Positions 8,354-16,937 are shown, numbered from the stretch's first letter. The stretch: DNA of 64,000 nt from Thermodesulfovibrionales bacterium (GCA_020062545.1 JAGUWD010000018.1:1-64000); one strand, 5' to 3'. A program made the numbers and translations. The notes: generated by a model not told the origin, from the sequence alone.

Positions 8354-9860
8354 AAGCCTGTTCAACAACTCACGAAGCCTTGACAATCAAGGGATTGTGA
8401 GCATATTCTGATTTTCTTTTACCGCAATTCCTGTTAAAATAACTCATCTCAATTCCATATGGAGGCCTTTGAATGAAAAGAGACAGGCAGTTTAATTTTG
8501 TTGACCTTAAACTTTCCTCTATCATCCCATCCAACGACCCCTTGAAGATATTGTTCGACTCCGTTGATTTTTCCTTCGTCTACGACCTTGTCAAAAATCG
8601 TTACGGCAATGAAGGGCGCAAGGGATACGATCCTCAAGCACTCTTTAAATCCCTTCTTCTCATTTACCTCGGCTTTGCCTCCTCCGAAAGAGATCTCGCT
8701 CAGAAACTCGCTTTCGATGGACGATTGGCTTATCTGTGCGGTTTTTCCTATGGCGAGACTCCCAGACACAATACCTTCCATTATTTCAGAGAGAGGCTCG
8801 GAGAGGAGGTTTTCAATGAAATACTTGTCAATCTTATTGCTCAATGCCTCTGTCTCATCAAGGCAAAAAGTCTGAAGCTCTCCGTAGATTCTTCCCATAT
8901 CGAGGCGTTCAGGTCCGACGATGATGCTGCATGGGGTTATAAGCGTAAAGATTTCTCCTTTTTCGGTTATAAGGTTCATCTTGAGGTTGCCAATACAAAA
9001 CTCCCCCTTCCTACTTCTATAAGGGTCACTTCCGGCAATGAGTGGGACGGCAAGTTTCTGCCTGATTTGACCGACGATTCTTCTCATAGACTTTGCGATA
9101 AAAACATCGATGCCATGATTGCCGATGCAGGTTACGACAGCACCGACAATGCAGCTTACCTTATCGGCAGAAATATCACCCCTTATATCGCTGCCAATCC
9201 CAGAGCAAGACAGAATGCCCTCCATCGCGGAGATATAACTATAGGCCCTAATGGAAAGTTCTTCTGCAAGGCCGGCATTGAGCTCTGCTATTGGGGTAAA
9301 GAGACCAAGAGAGGAAGAATCAAGTTCCGCTGCGGACTTCATGCGGACAGCGCTTCCGGCTGCCTCTTTAAAAATGATTGCTTCAAAGGTAAATATGGTC
9401 CCACTTTTTATCTCAAGGAAGACTATGGGGTTCAGGATATTATGAAGGCTATAAGAACGCGCAAGAGCTTCAAAAGCGTCTATAAAATGAGAACCGCTAT
9501 AGAGAGATTCTTCAGCATCTTGAAGGGAAGTCATAGCCTTGAAGCTTTGAGGTTCAAAGGCATAAAGAATGTCAGCATTCATGTCTTTATGAGCATTTCT
9601 GCTTATCTGAGCAGGCTCATTGCGGGAATGAAACTTAAAACAGGGCTTTTGCCTGTTTGATAGATGGCTGTTGTGCCTTTCAAAATCAAGACAATGGATT
9701 GGTCTGTCTTCAGAAGGCATGAATATGCCTTCTGATGGCTTAAAACCGTATGATGCGAGGTGATTGTGCTGTATAGTTGTCATATCCTTTACCTTGTCTG
9801 CTTGTTCTAATCTCTCCTATGTCCTATCCTTAAAAATCTTCCCTGTTATTGAACGGGCTC
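8354..9860 (+). mobile_element. Intact insertion sequence with 11-bp target duplication
   Basis: About 1507 bp. The imperfect terminal inverted repeats are left AAGCCTGTTCAACAAC (8354-8369) and right, read inward, GAGCCCGTTCAATAAC (9860-9845), 13 of 16 identical. It is flanked by a perfect 11-bp direct repeat TTATTTATTTG at 8343-8353 and 9861-9871. One transposase gene fills it. An internal perfect hairpin (CAGAAGGCAT / ATGCCTTCTG, 9711-9734) follows the transposase and may stop transcription. The intact ends and duplication suggest recent insertion. The transposase places it in the IS4/IS1182-like DDE group. Confidence 0.85.
8473..9660 (+). CDS. DDE transposase (IS4/IS1182-like)
   Basis: 395 residues. 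The N-terminal region has the DUF772-type helix region (YDPQALFKSLLLIYLGFASSERDLAQKL and TFHYFRERLGEEVF). DDE residues: D in LSVDSSHIEA, D in MIADAGYDS, and E in the YREK motif YKMRTAIERFFSILKG (Y-2-R-3-E-6-K). It catalyses cut-and-paste movement of the surrounding IS. The frame is complete with no stop or frameshift. The start is supported by TATGGAGGCC 9 nt upstream. Confidence 0.92.
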   Translation: MKRDRQFNFVDLKLSSIIPSNDPLKILFDSVDFSFVYDLVKNRYGNEGRKGYDPQALFKSLLLIYLGFASSERDLAQKLAFDGRLAYLCGFSYGETPRHNTFHYFRERLGEEVFNEILVNLIAQCLCLIKAKSLKLSVDSSHIEAFRSDDDAAWGYKRKDFSFFGYKVHLEVANTKLPLPTSIRVTSGNEWDGKFLPDLTDDSSHRLCDKNIDAMIADAGYDSTDNAAYLIGRNITPYIAANPRARQNALHRGDITIGPNGKFFCKAGIELCYWGKETKRGRIKFRCGLHADSASGCLFKNDCFKGKYGPTFYLKEDYGVQDIMKAIRTRKSFKSVYKMRTAIERFFSILKGSHSLEALRFKGIKNVSIHVFMSISAYLSRLIAGMKLKTGLLPV

Positions 9861-9871
9861 TTATTTATTTG

Positions 9872-10138
9872 TTTTATTTTAGCATAATGGCGGCACTCCC
9901 GCTGCCTTAAGGCAACAGATAATGGGGAGGCGGGGCAGTTTCCGTCGAGCCCGTTTGGAAAAAGCGAATATCACCTTTTACACCGCTGAGTGCATTTATC
10001 CTTCCGAATGTTGCTTTTTGCTCTTGCCCCTGAAGACCTACTAAACGCTACACATTTCTTTTATCCTGCAAACATTAGGCGAAATTCGCTGTCAAATTTA
10101 GTATAATTAAGATAAAAGGCAAGGACCAGGAGGGAGAG
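9872..10138. other. Non-coding stretch between the IS and the ParE-type pair
   Basis: No recognisable gene. A GC-rich patch (about 9889-9960) contains GCCTTAAGGC and a GAGCCCGTT block at 9947-9955 that matches nine bases of the IS right end in inverted orientation. On the minus strand a 45-codon open frame without a start codon runs through it; I recognise nothing in it. A TATAAT box at 10102-10107 lies upstream of the antitoxin gene. Confidence 0.5.
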
Positions 10139-10327
10139 ATGCAGACAGTCAAACAAGAAGTGAGTAATCTTCTCAAACGTTTGCCGGATGATTGCACCTT
10201 GGAAGACGTCCAGTATCATCTTTATGTTCTTCAAAAAATTGAGCGTGGACTGAAGGATGCGGAACAAGGGCGGGTCTATACACAGGAAGAAGTTGAGAAG
10301 ATGATGTCAAAATGGCTCGCAAAGTAA
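10139..10327 (+). CDS. Antitoxin of a ParE-type module
   Basis: A 62-residue acidic protein (PDDCTLEDVQYHLYVLQKIERGLKDAEQGRVYTQEEV). The C-terminal GRVYTQEEVEKMMSKWL pattern is common in antitoxins paired with ParE toxins, where it wraps the toxin. The gene follows a good SD (AGGAGGG) and overlaps the toxin gene by 16 nt, showing translational coupling. A TATAAT box lies 31 bp upstream. Confidence 0.8.
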   Translation: MQTVKQEVSNLLKRLPDDCTLEDVQYHLYVLQKIERGLKDAEQGRVYTQEEVEKMMSKWLAK

Positions 10328-10626
10328 TCTGGTCATTTGAAGCCACCGCTGACCTTGAAGCTCTTGCCGAATATATTGCAAGGGATTCCACCTTTTACGC
10401 AGCATCATTTGTCCAAAAAGTCCTCGACATGAGCCGTTCCCTGAATGAATTTTCTGAAAGGGGACGTATTGTCCCTGAAGTTGGTAATCCTGATATTCGT
10501 GAAATTTTTGTCAAAGAATATCGCCTTATTTACAGCATTGAAGAATCAAGGGTTGTTATTTTGGGTCTTATTCATGGGAAGAGAGACCTAAAGGCATTAT
10601 GGGAGAAGGAACAAAGAGGAGATTAA
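10312..10626 (+). CDS. ParE/RelE-family toxin
   Basis: 104 residues with the plasmid-stabilisation signature: WSFEATADLEALAEYIARDS at the N-terminus, and REIFVKEYRLIYSIEESRVVILGLIHGKRDL at the C-terminus. ParE toxins usually poison DNA gyrase and RelE members cut mRNA; which applies here is not visible. The reading frame is complete, unlike the broken locus at 8000-8098. It converges on metG. Confidence 0.88.
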   Translation: MARKVIWSFEATADLEALAEYIARDSTFYAASFVQKVLDMSRSLNEFSERGRIVPEVGNPDIREIFVKEYRLIYSIEESRVVILGLIHGKRDLKALWEKEQRGD

Positions 10627-10659
10627 CCGTAAACTTCGCCCAACAGCATTTATAAAATT

Positions 10660-12585
10660 TTACTTCACCCTCGCTCCCTGCTTTACTTCCCTGTCGAGGG
10701 TAAGAACAGAGAGCCTTCCTTCTTCATCCGTTGCAGCGAGGAGCATTCCATGTGACTCTATGCCCATGAGCTTTGCAGGCTTGAGGTTTGCAACCACAAC
10801 GATTTTTTTACCGATAAGGTCATCGGGTGTATAAGACTTTGCAATGCCTGCAACTATCTGCCTTTCCTCTCCTATATCGACCTTAAGTTTCAGCAGTTTT
10901 TCAGACTTTTCAACCTTCTCGGCAGCTACAACCTTACCAACCTTTAATTCAACCTTTGCAAAATCATCTATGGCAATCAGTTCTTTAACACCTTCTGTCA
11001 TTTTCGTTTTCTCCTTCTTTTGTTCAGATTTTTGTTTTTCTTCTTTTTTCTCTATGCGAGGGAAAAGCTGCTCTCCTTTGGAGACTTTTACTTCATAGTC
11101 AGGCTTCCATTCCCACTGAAATATCGCTTCCTCTTTTAATGATTTAAGACCAAGTTGTTTCCACATCTTTTCTGCTGTATTGGGCATAAAGGGATAAATG
11201 GAAATGGCTGTCAGTCTCAAAGAATTCCAGATATTATATATAACAATTTTAAGTTCCTCTAAATTGCTTTTGGCAAGTTTCCACGGCTCTTTCTGGGCAA
11301 TATAATTATTTGCATCTCCAATCATTTGCCAGATGCTTTCCAGTATCAGGTTAAAGCTCAAGCGCGACCAGTATTCCTCTTTATGAATATTTTCATTTGT
11401 CTTGACGCACTTCTCTACAAATTCATCTGTACTGGCGATCAAATTAATCCTTCCATCAAAATACTTTTCTGCCATTGTAAGAAACCTGCTTAAAAGATTG
11501 CCAAGGTCATTGGCAAGGTCTGTATTTATACGTCTTATCAAAGCATCTTCTGAGAAATCTCCGTCAAGTCCGAATGGCACTTCCCTGAAGAGGAAATAGC
11601 GGAATGCATCAACTCCGTATTTATCAGCCATGGCATTCGGGTCAACAACATTGCCAATGGATTTTGACATCTTTTTGCCATCCACTGTCCACCATCCGTG
11701 GGCAAAGATATTACCTGGCAAAGGAAAATTTAGGGCCATGAGCATTGTTGACCAATAGACTGCATGAGTAGTGAGTATATCCTTGCCGATTATGTGGTGG
11801 TTTGCCGGCCACCAGTCTGTAGATTTCAAATTTGAAATTTGAGATTTCAGATTTTTCGGAATGAGGTACCTCGTCGCAGAAAAATAATTCACAAGAGCAT
11901 CAAACCATACATATGTAACAAAGTTATCATCGAATGGAAGGGGGATTCCCCATGAAAGCCTCTGCTTGGGTCTTGAAATACATAAATCTCCCAGGGTATT
12001 GTTCTTTAAAAAACCGAGGACTTCGTTTTTGCGGGTTTCAGGGAGTATATAAGCAGGATTTTCTTCTATATGCCTTATTAAGCGCCCCTGATATTTCGAC
12101 ATGAGAAAAAAATAGTTCTCTTCCTGTATCTGCTCAACAGGTCTTCCGCAGTCAGGGCAGTTCCCTTCTATCAAATCCTTCTCTGTCCAGAATCTTTCAT
12201 CAGGAACACAGTACCATCCGGCATAACTCCTCTTTTCTATCTCTCCCCTTTCAAAGAGCATCTGCAAAAGCCCCTGAACAGTCTTAATATGCTCAATGTC
12301 GGTAGTACGAATAAATGCATCATTTGATATATTCAGCTTCTTCCAGAGATTCTTAAAATTTTCAACCATAATATCTGCATGCTCTTTTGGGGTCTTGCCC
12401 CTCTCTTTCGCAGCCTTCTCAACCTTCTGCCCATGCTCATCTGTCCCTGTCAAAAAGAAAACTTCGTTGTCTTTAAGGCGATTGTATCTTGCAAGGATGT
12501 CTGCTGCAATAGTTGTATATGCATGGCCGATATGAGGGATGTCATTTACATAATAAATGGGTGTGGTCACATAGAATCTGATCAT
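10660..12585 (-). CDS. metG: Methionyl-tRNA synthetase
   Basis: 641 residues. Class I synthetase with HIGH at residues 18-21, zinc-knuckle cysteines in NCPDCGRP, and KKMSKSIGN. After the anticodon-binding helices and a lysine/glutamate-rich linker, the C-terminal ~110 residues (AIDDFAKVELKVGKVV ... LMGIESHGMLLAA) form an EMAP-II/Trbp111-like tRNA-binding and dimerisation domain. About 10 residues near 244-255 (LKSQISNLKS) come from a heptanucleotide tandem array. It overlaps ricT by 4 nt. Confidence 0.98.
   Translation of the reverse strand: MIRFYVTTPIYYVNDIPHIGHAYTTIAADILARYNRLKDNEVFFLTGTDEHGQKVEKAAKERGKTPKEHADIMVENFKNLWKKLNISNDAFIRTTDIEHIKTVQGLLQMLFERGEIEKRSYAGWYCVPDERFWTEKDLIEGNCPDCGRPVEQIQEENYFFLMSKYQGRLIRHIEENPAYILPETRKNEVLGFLKNNTLGDLCISRPKQRLSWGIPLPFDDNFVTYVWFDALVNYFSATRYLIPKNLKSQISNLKSTDWWPANHHIIGKDILTTHAVYWSTMLMALNFPLPGNIFAHGWWTVDGKKMSKSIGNVVDPNAMADKYGVDAFRYFLFREVPFGLDGDFSEDALIRRINTDLANDLGNLLSRFLTMAEKYFDGRINLIASTDEFVEKCVKTNENIHKEEYWSRLSFNLILESIWQMIGDANNYIAQKEPWKLAKSNLEELKIVIYNIWNSLRLTAISIYPFMPNTAEKMWKQLGLKSLKEEAIFQWEWKPDYEVKVSKGEQLFPRIEKKEEKQKSEQKKEKTKMTEGVKELIAIDDFAKVELKVGKVVAAEKVEKSEKLLKLKVDIGEERQIVAGIAKSYTPDDLIGKKIVVVANLKPAKLMGIESHGMLLAATDEEGRLSVLTLDREVKQGARVK
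11822..11856. repeat. In-frame heptanucleotide array in metG
   Basis: Five tandem 7-mers: GATTTCA, AATTTGA twice, GATTTCA, GATTTTT. The array keeps frame and adds LKSQISNLKS to the catalytic core region of MetRS. It is one of the family of short arrays found through the window. Confidence 0.8.
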
Positions 12586-13469
12586 CTCCTGAAATGCCTC
12601 CTTTTATGCCTGAATTTCTTATGCCCCCGAACAACTGGGAAATGTTCGGTTTGTTCGGATTTCGGCTGCTCAGGCTCTGGCTGCTCAGATTGTGGTTGTG
12701 GTGGAGTTTCTATGAATTCTTCGGTCGAATCGCTCTGCTCCAGTTTTGAAAGCACAGCAGAAATACCGCTCCCTGCCTTTTCCTCATGAACTTCCTCAGA
12801 CTCTATAGGTAATTCGTCGTCAGATGAAATGCTCTCCATGTCCCCATCATACTCATACCTGAGACAGCACATGAGCCTTCCGCAAAGGCCGGAGAGCTTG
12901 CCCACATTTAAAACCAGTTCCTGCTTTTTTGCCATTCTTATGGATACAGGCTCAAATGAAGTGAGGAATGTGTTACAGCAAAGCTCTCTGCCGCAGACAC
13001 CAAGACCACCGATAAGTTTTGCTTCATCCCTTACCCCTATCTGCCTCATTTCGATCCGTGTCCTGAACCGCGCAGCAAGGTCTTTTACCAGTTCCCTGAA
13101 GTCGATCCTGCCGTCTGCAGTGAAATAAAAGATTATCCTTTTTCTATCAAGGGTTGCCTCGGCGCCAACGAGCTTCATCTGAAGACCGCGGGCCATTACA
13201 CGTTCGACACAGAAGTCCCTCGCCTCTTTTTCAAGCTTCCTGTTTTCTTCCACAGTCTTAATATCTTCATCGGTAACGATCCTGATAACCTTCTTCAGAT
13301 CCCTTTCAGGGGATTCAATAAAATGCCTTCCAGTTATCACCCTGCCAATACTTAGTCCGAAATCAGACTCCACAACCACAGAATCCCCTTCCTTTATATC
13401 TATGCCATTCACCTCAAAATCGTATATCTTTCCGCAGCTTTTAAACCTTATACCAACAACATCCGGCAT
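12582..13469 (-). CDS. ricT: PSP1/RicT (YaaT)-family protein
   Basis: 295 residues. The PSP1 domain spans about 1-215, with the cysteine clusters GVCGRELCCNTFL and LCGRLMCCLRYE that bind Fe-S in RicT of Bacillus. RicT acts with RicA and RicF in RNase Y-dependent RNA maturation. The C-terminal 80 residues are low complexity: an acidic stretch, Pro-Gln-Glu repeats (SEQPEPEQPKSEQ) and a basic tail (GHKKFRHKRRHFRR) that could touch nucleic acid. The tmk-holB-ricT-metG order is the conserved neighbourhood known from Firmicutes. Confidence 0.9.
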   Translation of the reverse strand: MPDVVGIRFKSCGKIYDFEVNGIDIKEGDSVVVESDFGLSIGRVITGRHFIESPERDLKKVIRIVTDEDIKTVEENRKLEKEARDFCVERVMARGLQMKLVGAEATLDRKRIIFYFTADGRIDFRELVKDLAARFRTRIEMRQIGVRDEAKLIGGLGVCGRELCCNTFLTSFEPVSIRMAKKQELVLNVGKLSGLCGRLMCCLRYEYDGDMESISSDDELPIESEEVHEEKAGSGISAVLSKLEQSDSTEEFIETPPQPQSEQPEPEQPKSEQTEHFPVVRGHKKFRHKRRHFRR

Positions 13470-13484
13470 CTATACCTCCAATTT

Positions 13485-13563
13485 AGCTTATAGCTCTTAG
13501 CTGATAGCTTATAAAAAACTTTCAAAGTCTTTACCATGAACTATGAACTATTAGCCATGAGCG
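13485..13563. repeat. Inverted pair of heptanucleotide arrays between holB and ricT
   Basis: Four tandem 7-mers (AGCTTAT, AGCTCTT, AGCTGAT, AGCTTAT; 13485-13512) are followed by four in the opposite sense (ATGAACT twice, ATTAGCC, ATGAGCG; 13536-13563). The two arms are partly complementary and can form a hairpin. The right arm encodes the last residues and the stop of holB. Confidence 0.75.
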
Positions 13564-14488
13564 TTCTCATTATACTTGCCACATAATTCCATGTTATGGA
13601 TTTATTGAGATTAAAATCAAGAAGACCCCTTACCTGCTGCATATCCTGATATGAATTCAGAATGCTTTGGATCTCCTGACCCTTGACCTTTGACCCTTGG
13701 CACTTTAGCATCAAGTCTTTTTCGCTACCCGTAATTTTATATACAGCCATATCCCTCAAAAGGATAAATGCCATATCAAGCCATGCCCTGATTTCTCCTT
13801 TATCTGACCAGACATCCTTTGATTTCTCATAAATCATATTATTTAAAAGTTTCATAAACCATTCGTTCTCTTTTATAAAATCCCTCGATACTGCAAGACC
13901 AGGCCTTCCCATGGAAAGATTCAGTACAAAATCAATACTCTTTGGATCGATATTTTTGGAAGCCACTTCCCTGCATCCATCAACAGGCAACGGATAAAAA
14001 CGAACATTTACGCACCTTGATCTGATGGTATCGGGCAGCCTTTCGGGATTGGATGAAATGAGAATTATAAGACTGTCCTCGGGAGGTTCTTCGAGGGTCT
14101 TAAGAAATGCATTGGCAGCATAAATATTCATGGCATCTGCGTCATCGACTATAAGGACCTTTTTCCTGCCCTCATACGGCCTTAATGAAATTACTTCCTG
14201 TGTGTTTCTTATAGTCTCTATGGTAATCACATCATTTTCAGGGACAATCATCGATACATCGGGATGCATCTCGGAGTCTATTTTTTTACATGACATGCAT
14301 TTATCGCAGCAGTCAAAATCAACAGGCTCAAGACAATTAACGGCCTTGGCATAATTTATTGCAGCAAGCCTTTTGCCGATGCCGGAATCCCCTGATAACA
14401 GGATAGATGAAGGCACCCTATTCCTTTTCAGAGTTCCCAGAAGTATTCTTAATGCCCTTTCCTGACCGATTATATTCCTAAGCGCCAT
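13541..14488 (-). CDS. holB: DNA polymerase III delta-prime subunit
   Basis: Clamp-loader subunit. I choose the ATG at 14488 (MALRNIIGQERALRIL); an upstream ATG at 14503 would add MGDCE only. AAA+ features: GDSGIGK (33-39), zinc cysteines in CCDKCMSC, and VLIVDDADAMNIYAANAFLKTLEEPPED. The SSNPERLPDTIRSRC motif carries the SRC arginine. Residues ~262-271 (KCQGSKVKGQ) come from a heptanucleotide array and the C-terminus ends in another. It overlaps tmk by 19 nt. Confidence 0.92.
   Translation of the reverse strand: MALRNIIGQERALRILLGTLKRNRVPSSILLSGDSGIGKRLAAINYAKAVNCLEPVDFDCCDKCMSCKKIDSEMHPDVSMIVPENDVITIETIRNTQEVISLRPYEGRKKVLIVDDADAMNIYAANAFLKTLEEPPEDSLIILISSNPERLPDTIRSRCVNVRFYPLPVDGCREVASKNIDPKSIDFVLNLSMGRPGLAVSRDFIKENEWFMKLLNNMIYEKSKDVWSDKGEIRAWLDMAFILLRDMAVYKITGSEKDLMLKCQGSKVKGQEIQSILNSYQDMQQVRGLLDFNLNKSITWNYVASIMRTLMANSS
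13674..13701. repeat. In-frame heptanucleotide array in holB
   Basis: Four tandem 7-mers (TCCTGAC, CCTTGAC, CTTTGAC, CCTTGGC), translated on the minus strand as QGSKVKGQ. Confidence 0.8.
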
Positions 14489-15114
14489 CTCACAATCTCC
14501 CATACTTTTTCACTGACATCTTTCAGCGGCAGGGATGCATCAACAGTCTTAATCCTATCAGGCTCCGCTTCTGCGATCTTCAAATAGCCTTCACGGACTT
14601 TTTTATGGAATTCGATCTCTTCGAGTTCAAGCCTGTCAACCTTGTTTATCCCTTTATTCCTCTGCAATCCTGTTTCGACATCGAGGTCGAAAAGTATGGT
14701 CAAATCTGGCCTTATGCCGCCTGTCGCAATAAGGTCTATTGATTTCAAAAGCTCAATATCAATCCCCCTGCCGTAGCCCTGATAGGCAATTGTTGAATCG
14801 GTAAACCTGTCGGTAATCACGACCTTTCCTTGATTCAGCGCAGGGAGTATCTTCTCAGAAAGATGCTGCGCCCTCGCTGCATTGTACAAAAGAAACTCTG
14901 TCATGTAAGACATCTCCCTGTGATCCACATGAAGGAGTATTTCACGAATCCTGTTGCCGATAACAGTTCCTCCTGGTTCCTGAGTCAGCATCACCTCATA
15001 GCCTTTCTCAACAAGGCGCTCTGACAGGAGCCTTGCCTGCGTGGTCTTTCCTGTACCCTCTATGCCTTCGAGTGAGATGAATATTCCTTTTTTTGACTTC
15101 TGACCTTCCCTCAT
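14470..15114 (-). CDS. tmk: Thymidylate kinase
   Basis: Phosphorylates dTMP to dTDP. The ATG at 15114 (MREGQKSKKGIFISLEGIEG) is preferred over one 26 codons upstream because it overlaps the stop of the preceding gene (ATGA, 15111-15114) and matches the family N-terminus. P-loop GIEGTGKTT (17-25), substrate region TQEPGGTVIGNRIR, DR motif in VITDRFTDSTIAYQG, and a LID region. Part of the tmk-holB-ricT-metG block. Confidence 0.95.
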   Translation of the reverse strand: MREGQKSKKGIFISLEGIEGTGKTTQARLLSERLVEKGYEVMLTQEPGGTVIGNRIREILLHVDHREMSYMTEFLLYNAARAQHLSEKILPALNQGKVVITDRFTDSTIAYQGYGRGIDIELLKSIDLIATGGIRPDLTILFDLDVETGLQRNKGINKVDRLELEEIEFHKKVREGYLKIAEAEPDRIKTVDASLPLKDVSEKVWEIVRWRLGI

Positions 15115-16124
15115 ACCATCGCTTCTTTCAATCTCATGACCAACTGAAAAACCTTGATGGTCTCCTCTATGCTCCTTGAGCCTGTGCCGCATGAAGGCGT
15201 AATGAGGATTTGCGAATTAACGAGTTCTGAGGGTATGTGCTCATACAATTTTTTGAGATGATCGTCCATCAATTCATTGATGTATTTGTCATCAACAGAG
15301 TTAATGGCATCCGATGTAGGCACAATGCCCCATGCAAGGTATCCACCATTTTTCAGAAAACTTTTTATATCTTCGTGATATATGGCAAGGGTATCGAAAT
15401 ACTCGAAGGCATCGAAGTTCAGTATCCGTGCACCGCTCTTAATCACCAGTGGCCAGTCTGCCCTGCCACAGCAGTGTATTCCGGATATTCCCCCTGCCTC
15501 TTCAATGGCGGACACCATGTCTTTAAGCAGTCTCAAGACCTCCTCGCTGTCAACCCCGAGGTAGGATGAACTGCCTATTGCTGAGAGGATCGGTTCGTCA
15601 ATAAAAATGATAACATTGTCCGAATGCTGCTTTAATAAATCTATCTGCCACCGCACCTTTGCCTTTAAAAGCATGGATGAGATTTCGCGCATCTCCTCAT
15701 CAAAATACACAAGCCTTCCGTAGTTGTCTTTAAGTCCGAGGGTGAAAGTGAGAGGGCCTGTGACATGCCCTTTTAATATCCGGAACATCCTGCCCTTTAT
15801 CATCCTTAAAAATATATGCAATCCCATTGCATAATCTTCGGATATGGCTATCTTTGTATTTTCCTCACATGATTCGTAAAATCTTTCAAGCTCGTCACTT
15901 CCATCCCTTATAATCCACGCCTCCTGCTCCTTTTCACTCGTTCTTATATAAGGCATTCCTTCAGAATACTGGATGATCATAGACTCTCTGAATGAGCGTT
16001 TCGGCAACTGAGGCCAAAAAGGGATATCGAATGTCCTGAGTATAAGCTCGCAAGCCTCCTCAGGATTTCTGTGCGGGAGACTTCCGATGCCTGTGGTGGA
16101 AAAGGGGTTGATAATTTCTGACAT
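15111..16124 (-). CDS. MetE-like (core methionine synthase / UROD-superfamily) methyltransferase
   Basis: 337 residues, matching only the catalytic half of cobalamin-independent methionine synthase. It opens with the family phrase TTGIGSLPHRNPEEAC. Zinc ligands are probably His-x-Cys in GIHCCGRADW and Cys in ITPSCGTGSRS; VTGPLTFTLG and FIDEPILS are further MetE-like landmarks. Short core MetE proteins of anaerobes are known to take methyl groups from methylcobalamin rather than methyl-THF-polyglutamate, which would suit an organism with the AcsCD corrinoid protein. A methyl-corrinoid:coenzyme M type transferase is an alternative. Confidence 0.65.
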   Translation of the reverse strand: MSEIINPFSTTGIGSLPHRNPEEACELILRTFDIPFWPQLPKRSFRESMIIQYSEGMPYIRTSEKEQEAWIIRDGSDELERFYESCEENTKIAISEDYAMGLHIFLRMIKGRMFRILKGHVTGPLTFTLGLKDNYGRLVYFDEEMREISSMLLKAKVRWQIDLLKQHSDNVIIFIDEPILSAIGSSSYLGVDSEEVLRLLKDMVSAIEEAGGISGIHCCGRADWPLVIKSGARILNFDAFEYFDTLAIYHEDIKSFLKNGGYLAWGIVPTSDAINSVDDKYINELMDDHLKKLYEHIPSELVNSQILITPSCGTGSRSIEETIKVFQLVMRLKEAMV

Positions 16125-16139
16125 GTGGTATTATAGCAT

Positions 16140-16937
16140 ATGCGGCAGTTGTTGAGTTCGTTGTGTTTATTGAGTTTATTGTGTTTTTACACAATAAACC
16201 CTATGAACCCAACAGACCCTATAAACTCAGTTTGCTTTGCCCTTACCGATGAAGAAACCCTCAAATATCAGTCGGGATTAAAAGACAGGCCAGTTGGTGA
16301 GCGGATAGCATTCTGGGCTGAAAGGTTTGTTGGTACTCCATACGATATCGACCCAATAGGAGAATATGTTACCAGAGGAGTTATTGTAGTGGATGAAAGA
16401 GTGGACTGCATGTATCTGACATTCAGGGCAGTAGAGCTTGCACTGAGCAATAATCACAATGAGGCGATCGAAATTGCGCTGGACAAAAGATTCCATACAA
16501 AAGGCATTTTAAAAAACGGCAAGGTGGTTAATTATGACGACCGCTTTGAATATGGCGAAGACATGATATCAAGCGGCAAGTGGGGAAAGGAAATAACCTC
16601 GGAGATCGGAAGGGTTACAAAAATAAAAGGCTCAAGGGGATTGGACTCCATTGGCATGCTGTCTTTAGGAGAACTCATGAAAGAAATGCAGAAATTAAAA
16701 AGCGGGGACATTATCTTTTTCATAAAAAATCCAGGAAAAAGAATCTCAGGGGAAATAGTAGGACACATAGGGATAATAAAGACAGAAGTCAGAAAACAGG
16801 GAACAGAAAACAGACAGTTCTATTTAATCCATGCAGGCGGCATAAAAGGCAAAGGCGGCGCTGTGAAAAAGGTTTTATTTAAAGATTACATCAAATCAAT
16901 GCCCTTCATAGGAGCCAGGATCACAAGATTCGATTAG
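16140..16937 (+). CDS. DUF1460 (NlpC/P60-like) exported protein
   Basis: 265 residues. The family signature is LKDRPVGERIAFWAERFVGTPYD, a catalytic-type Cys in ERVDCMYL, and a His in VGHIGIIKT. Related DUF1460 members act as cell-wall amidases or peptidases. Residues ~5-35 form a signal peptide that is itself encoded by heptanucleotide-type repeats. A further array (16782-16816) inserts KTEVRKQGTENRQF. Only 15 bp separate its ATG from that of the divergent MetE-like gene, so an SD is not evident and the mRNA may be leaderless. Confidence 0.8.
   Translation: MRQLLSSLCLLSLLCFYTINPMNPTDPINSVCFALTDEETLKYQSGLKDRPVGERIAFWAERFVGTPYDIDPIGEYVTRGVIVVDERVDCMYLTFRAVELALSNNHNEAIEIALDKRFHTKGILKNGKVVNYDDRFEYGEDMISSGKWGKEITSEIGRVTKIKGSRGLDSIGMLSLGELMKEMQKLKSGDIIFFIKNPGKRISGEIVGHIGIIKTEVRKQGTENRQFYLIHAGGIKGKGGAVKKVLFKDYIKSMPFIGARITRFD
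16152..16229. repeat. Inverted heptanucleotide-type repeats in a signal-peptide coding region
   Basis: TTGAGTT/TATTGTG-type units run in one sense to about 16183 and in the other sense from 16190 to 16229. The centre is a perfect stem TTTATTGTG (16175-16183) / CACAATAAA (16190-16198) with loop TTTTTA. Confidence 0.65.
16782..16816. repeat. In-frame heptanucleotide array in the DUF1460 gene
   Basis: Five tandem 7-mers: ACAGAAG, TCAGAAA, ACAGGGA, ACAGAAA, ACAGACA. They encode the polar loop EVRKQGTENRQ. Confidence 0.8.

Noticed and set aside
8449-9783. A 444-codon open frame antisense to the transposase
   Set aside because: It mirrors the transposase frame, shows no protein-family features, and the plus-strand frame has a complete DDE/YREK catalytic set.
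9852-9955. AACGGGCTC...GAGCCCGTT inverted repeat read as a structured RNA or riboswitch
   Set aside because: The left arm is the right terminal repeat of the IS and the intervening sequence starts with the target duplication, so the pairing is incidental or a relic of another IS end.
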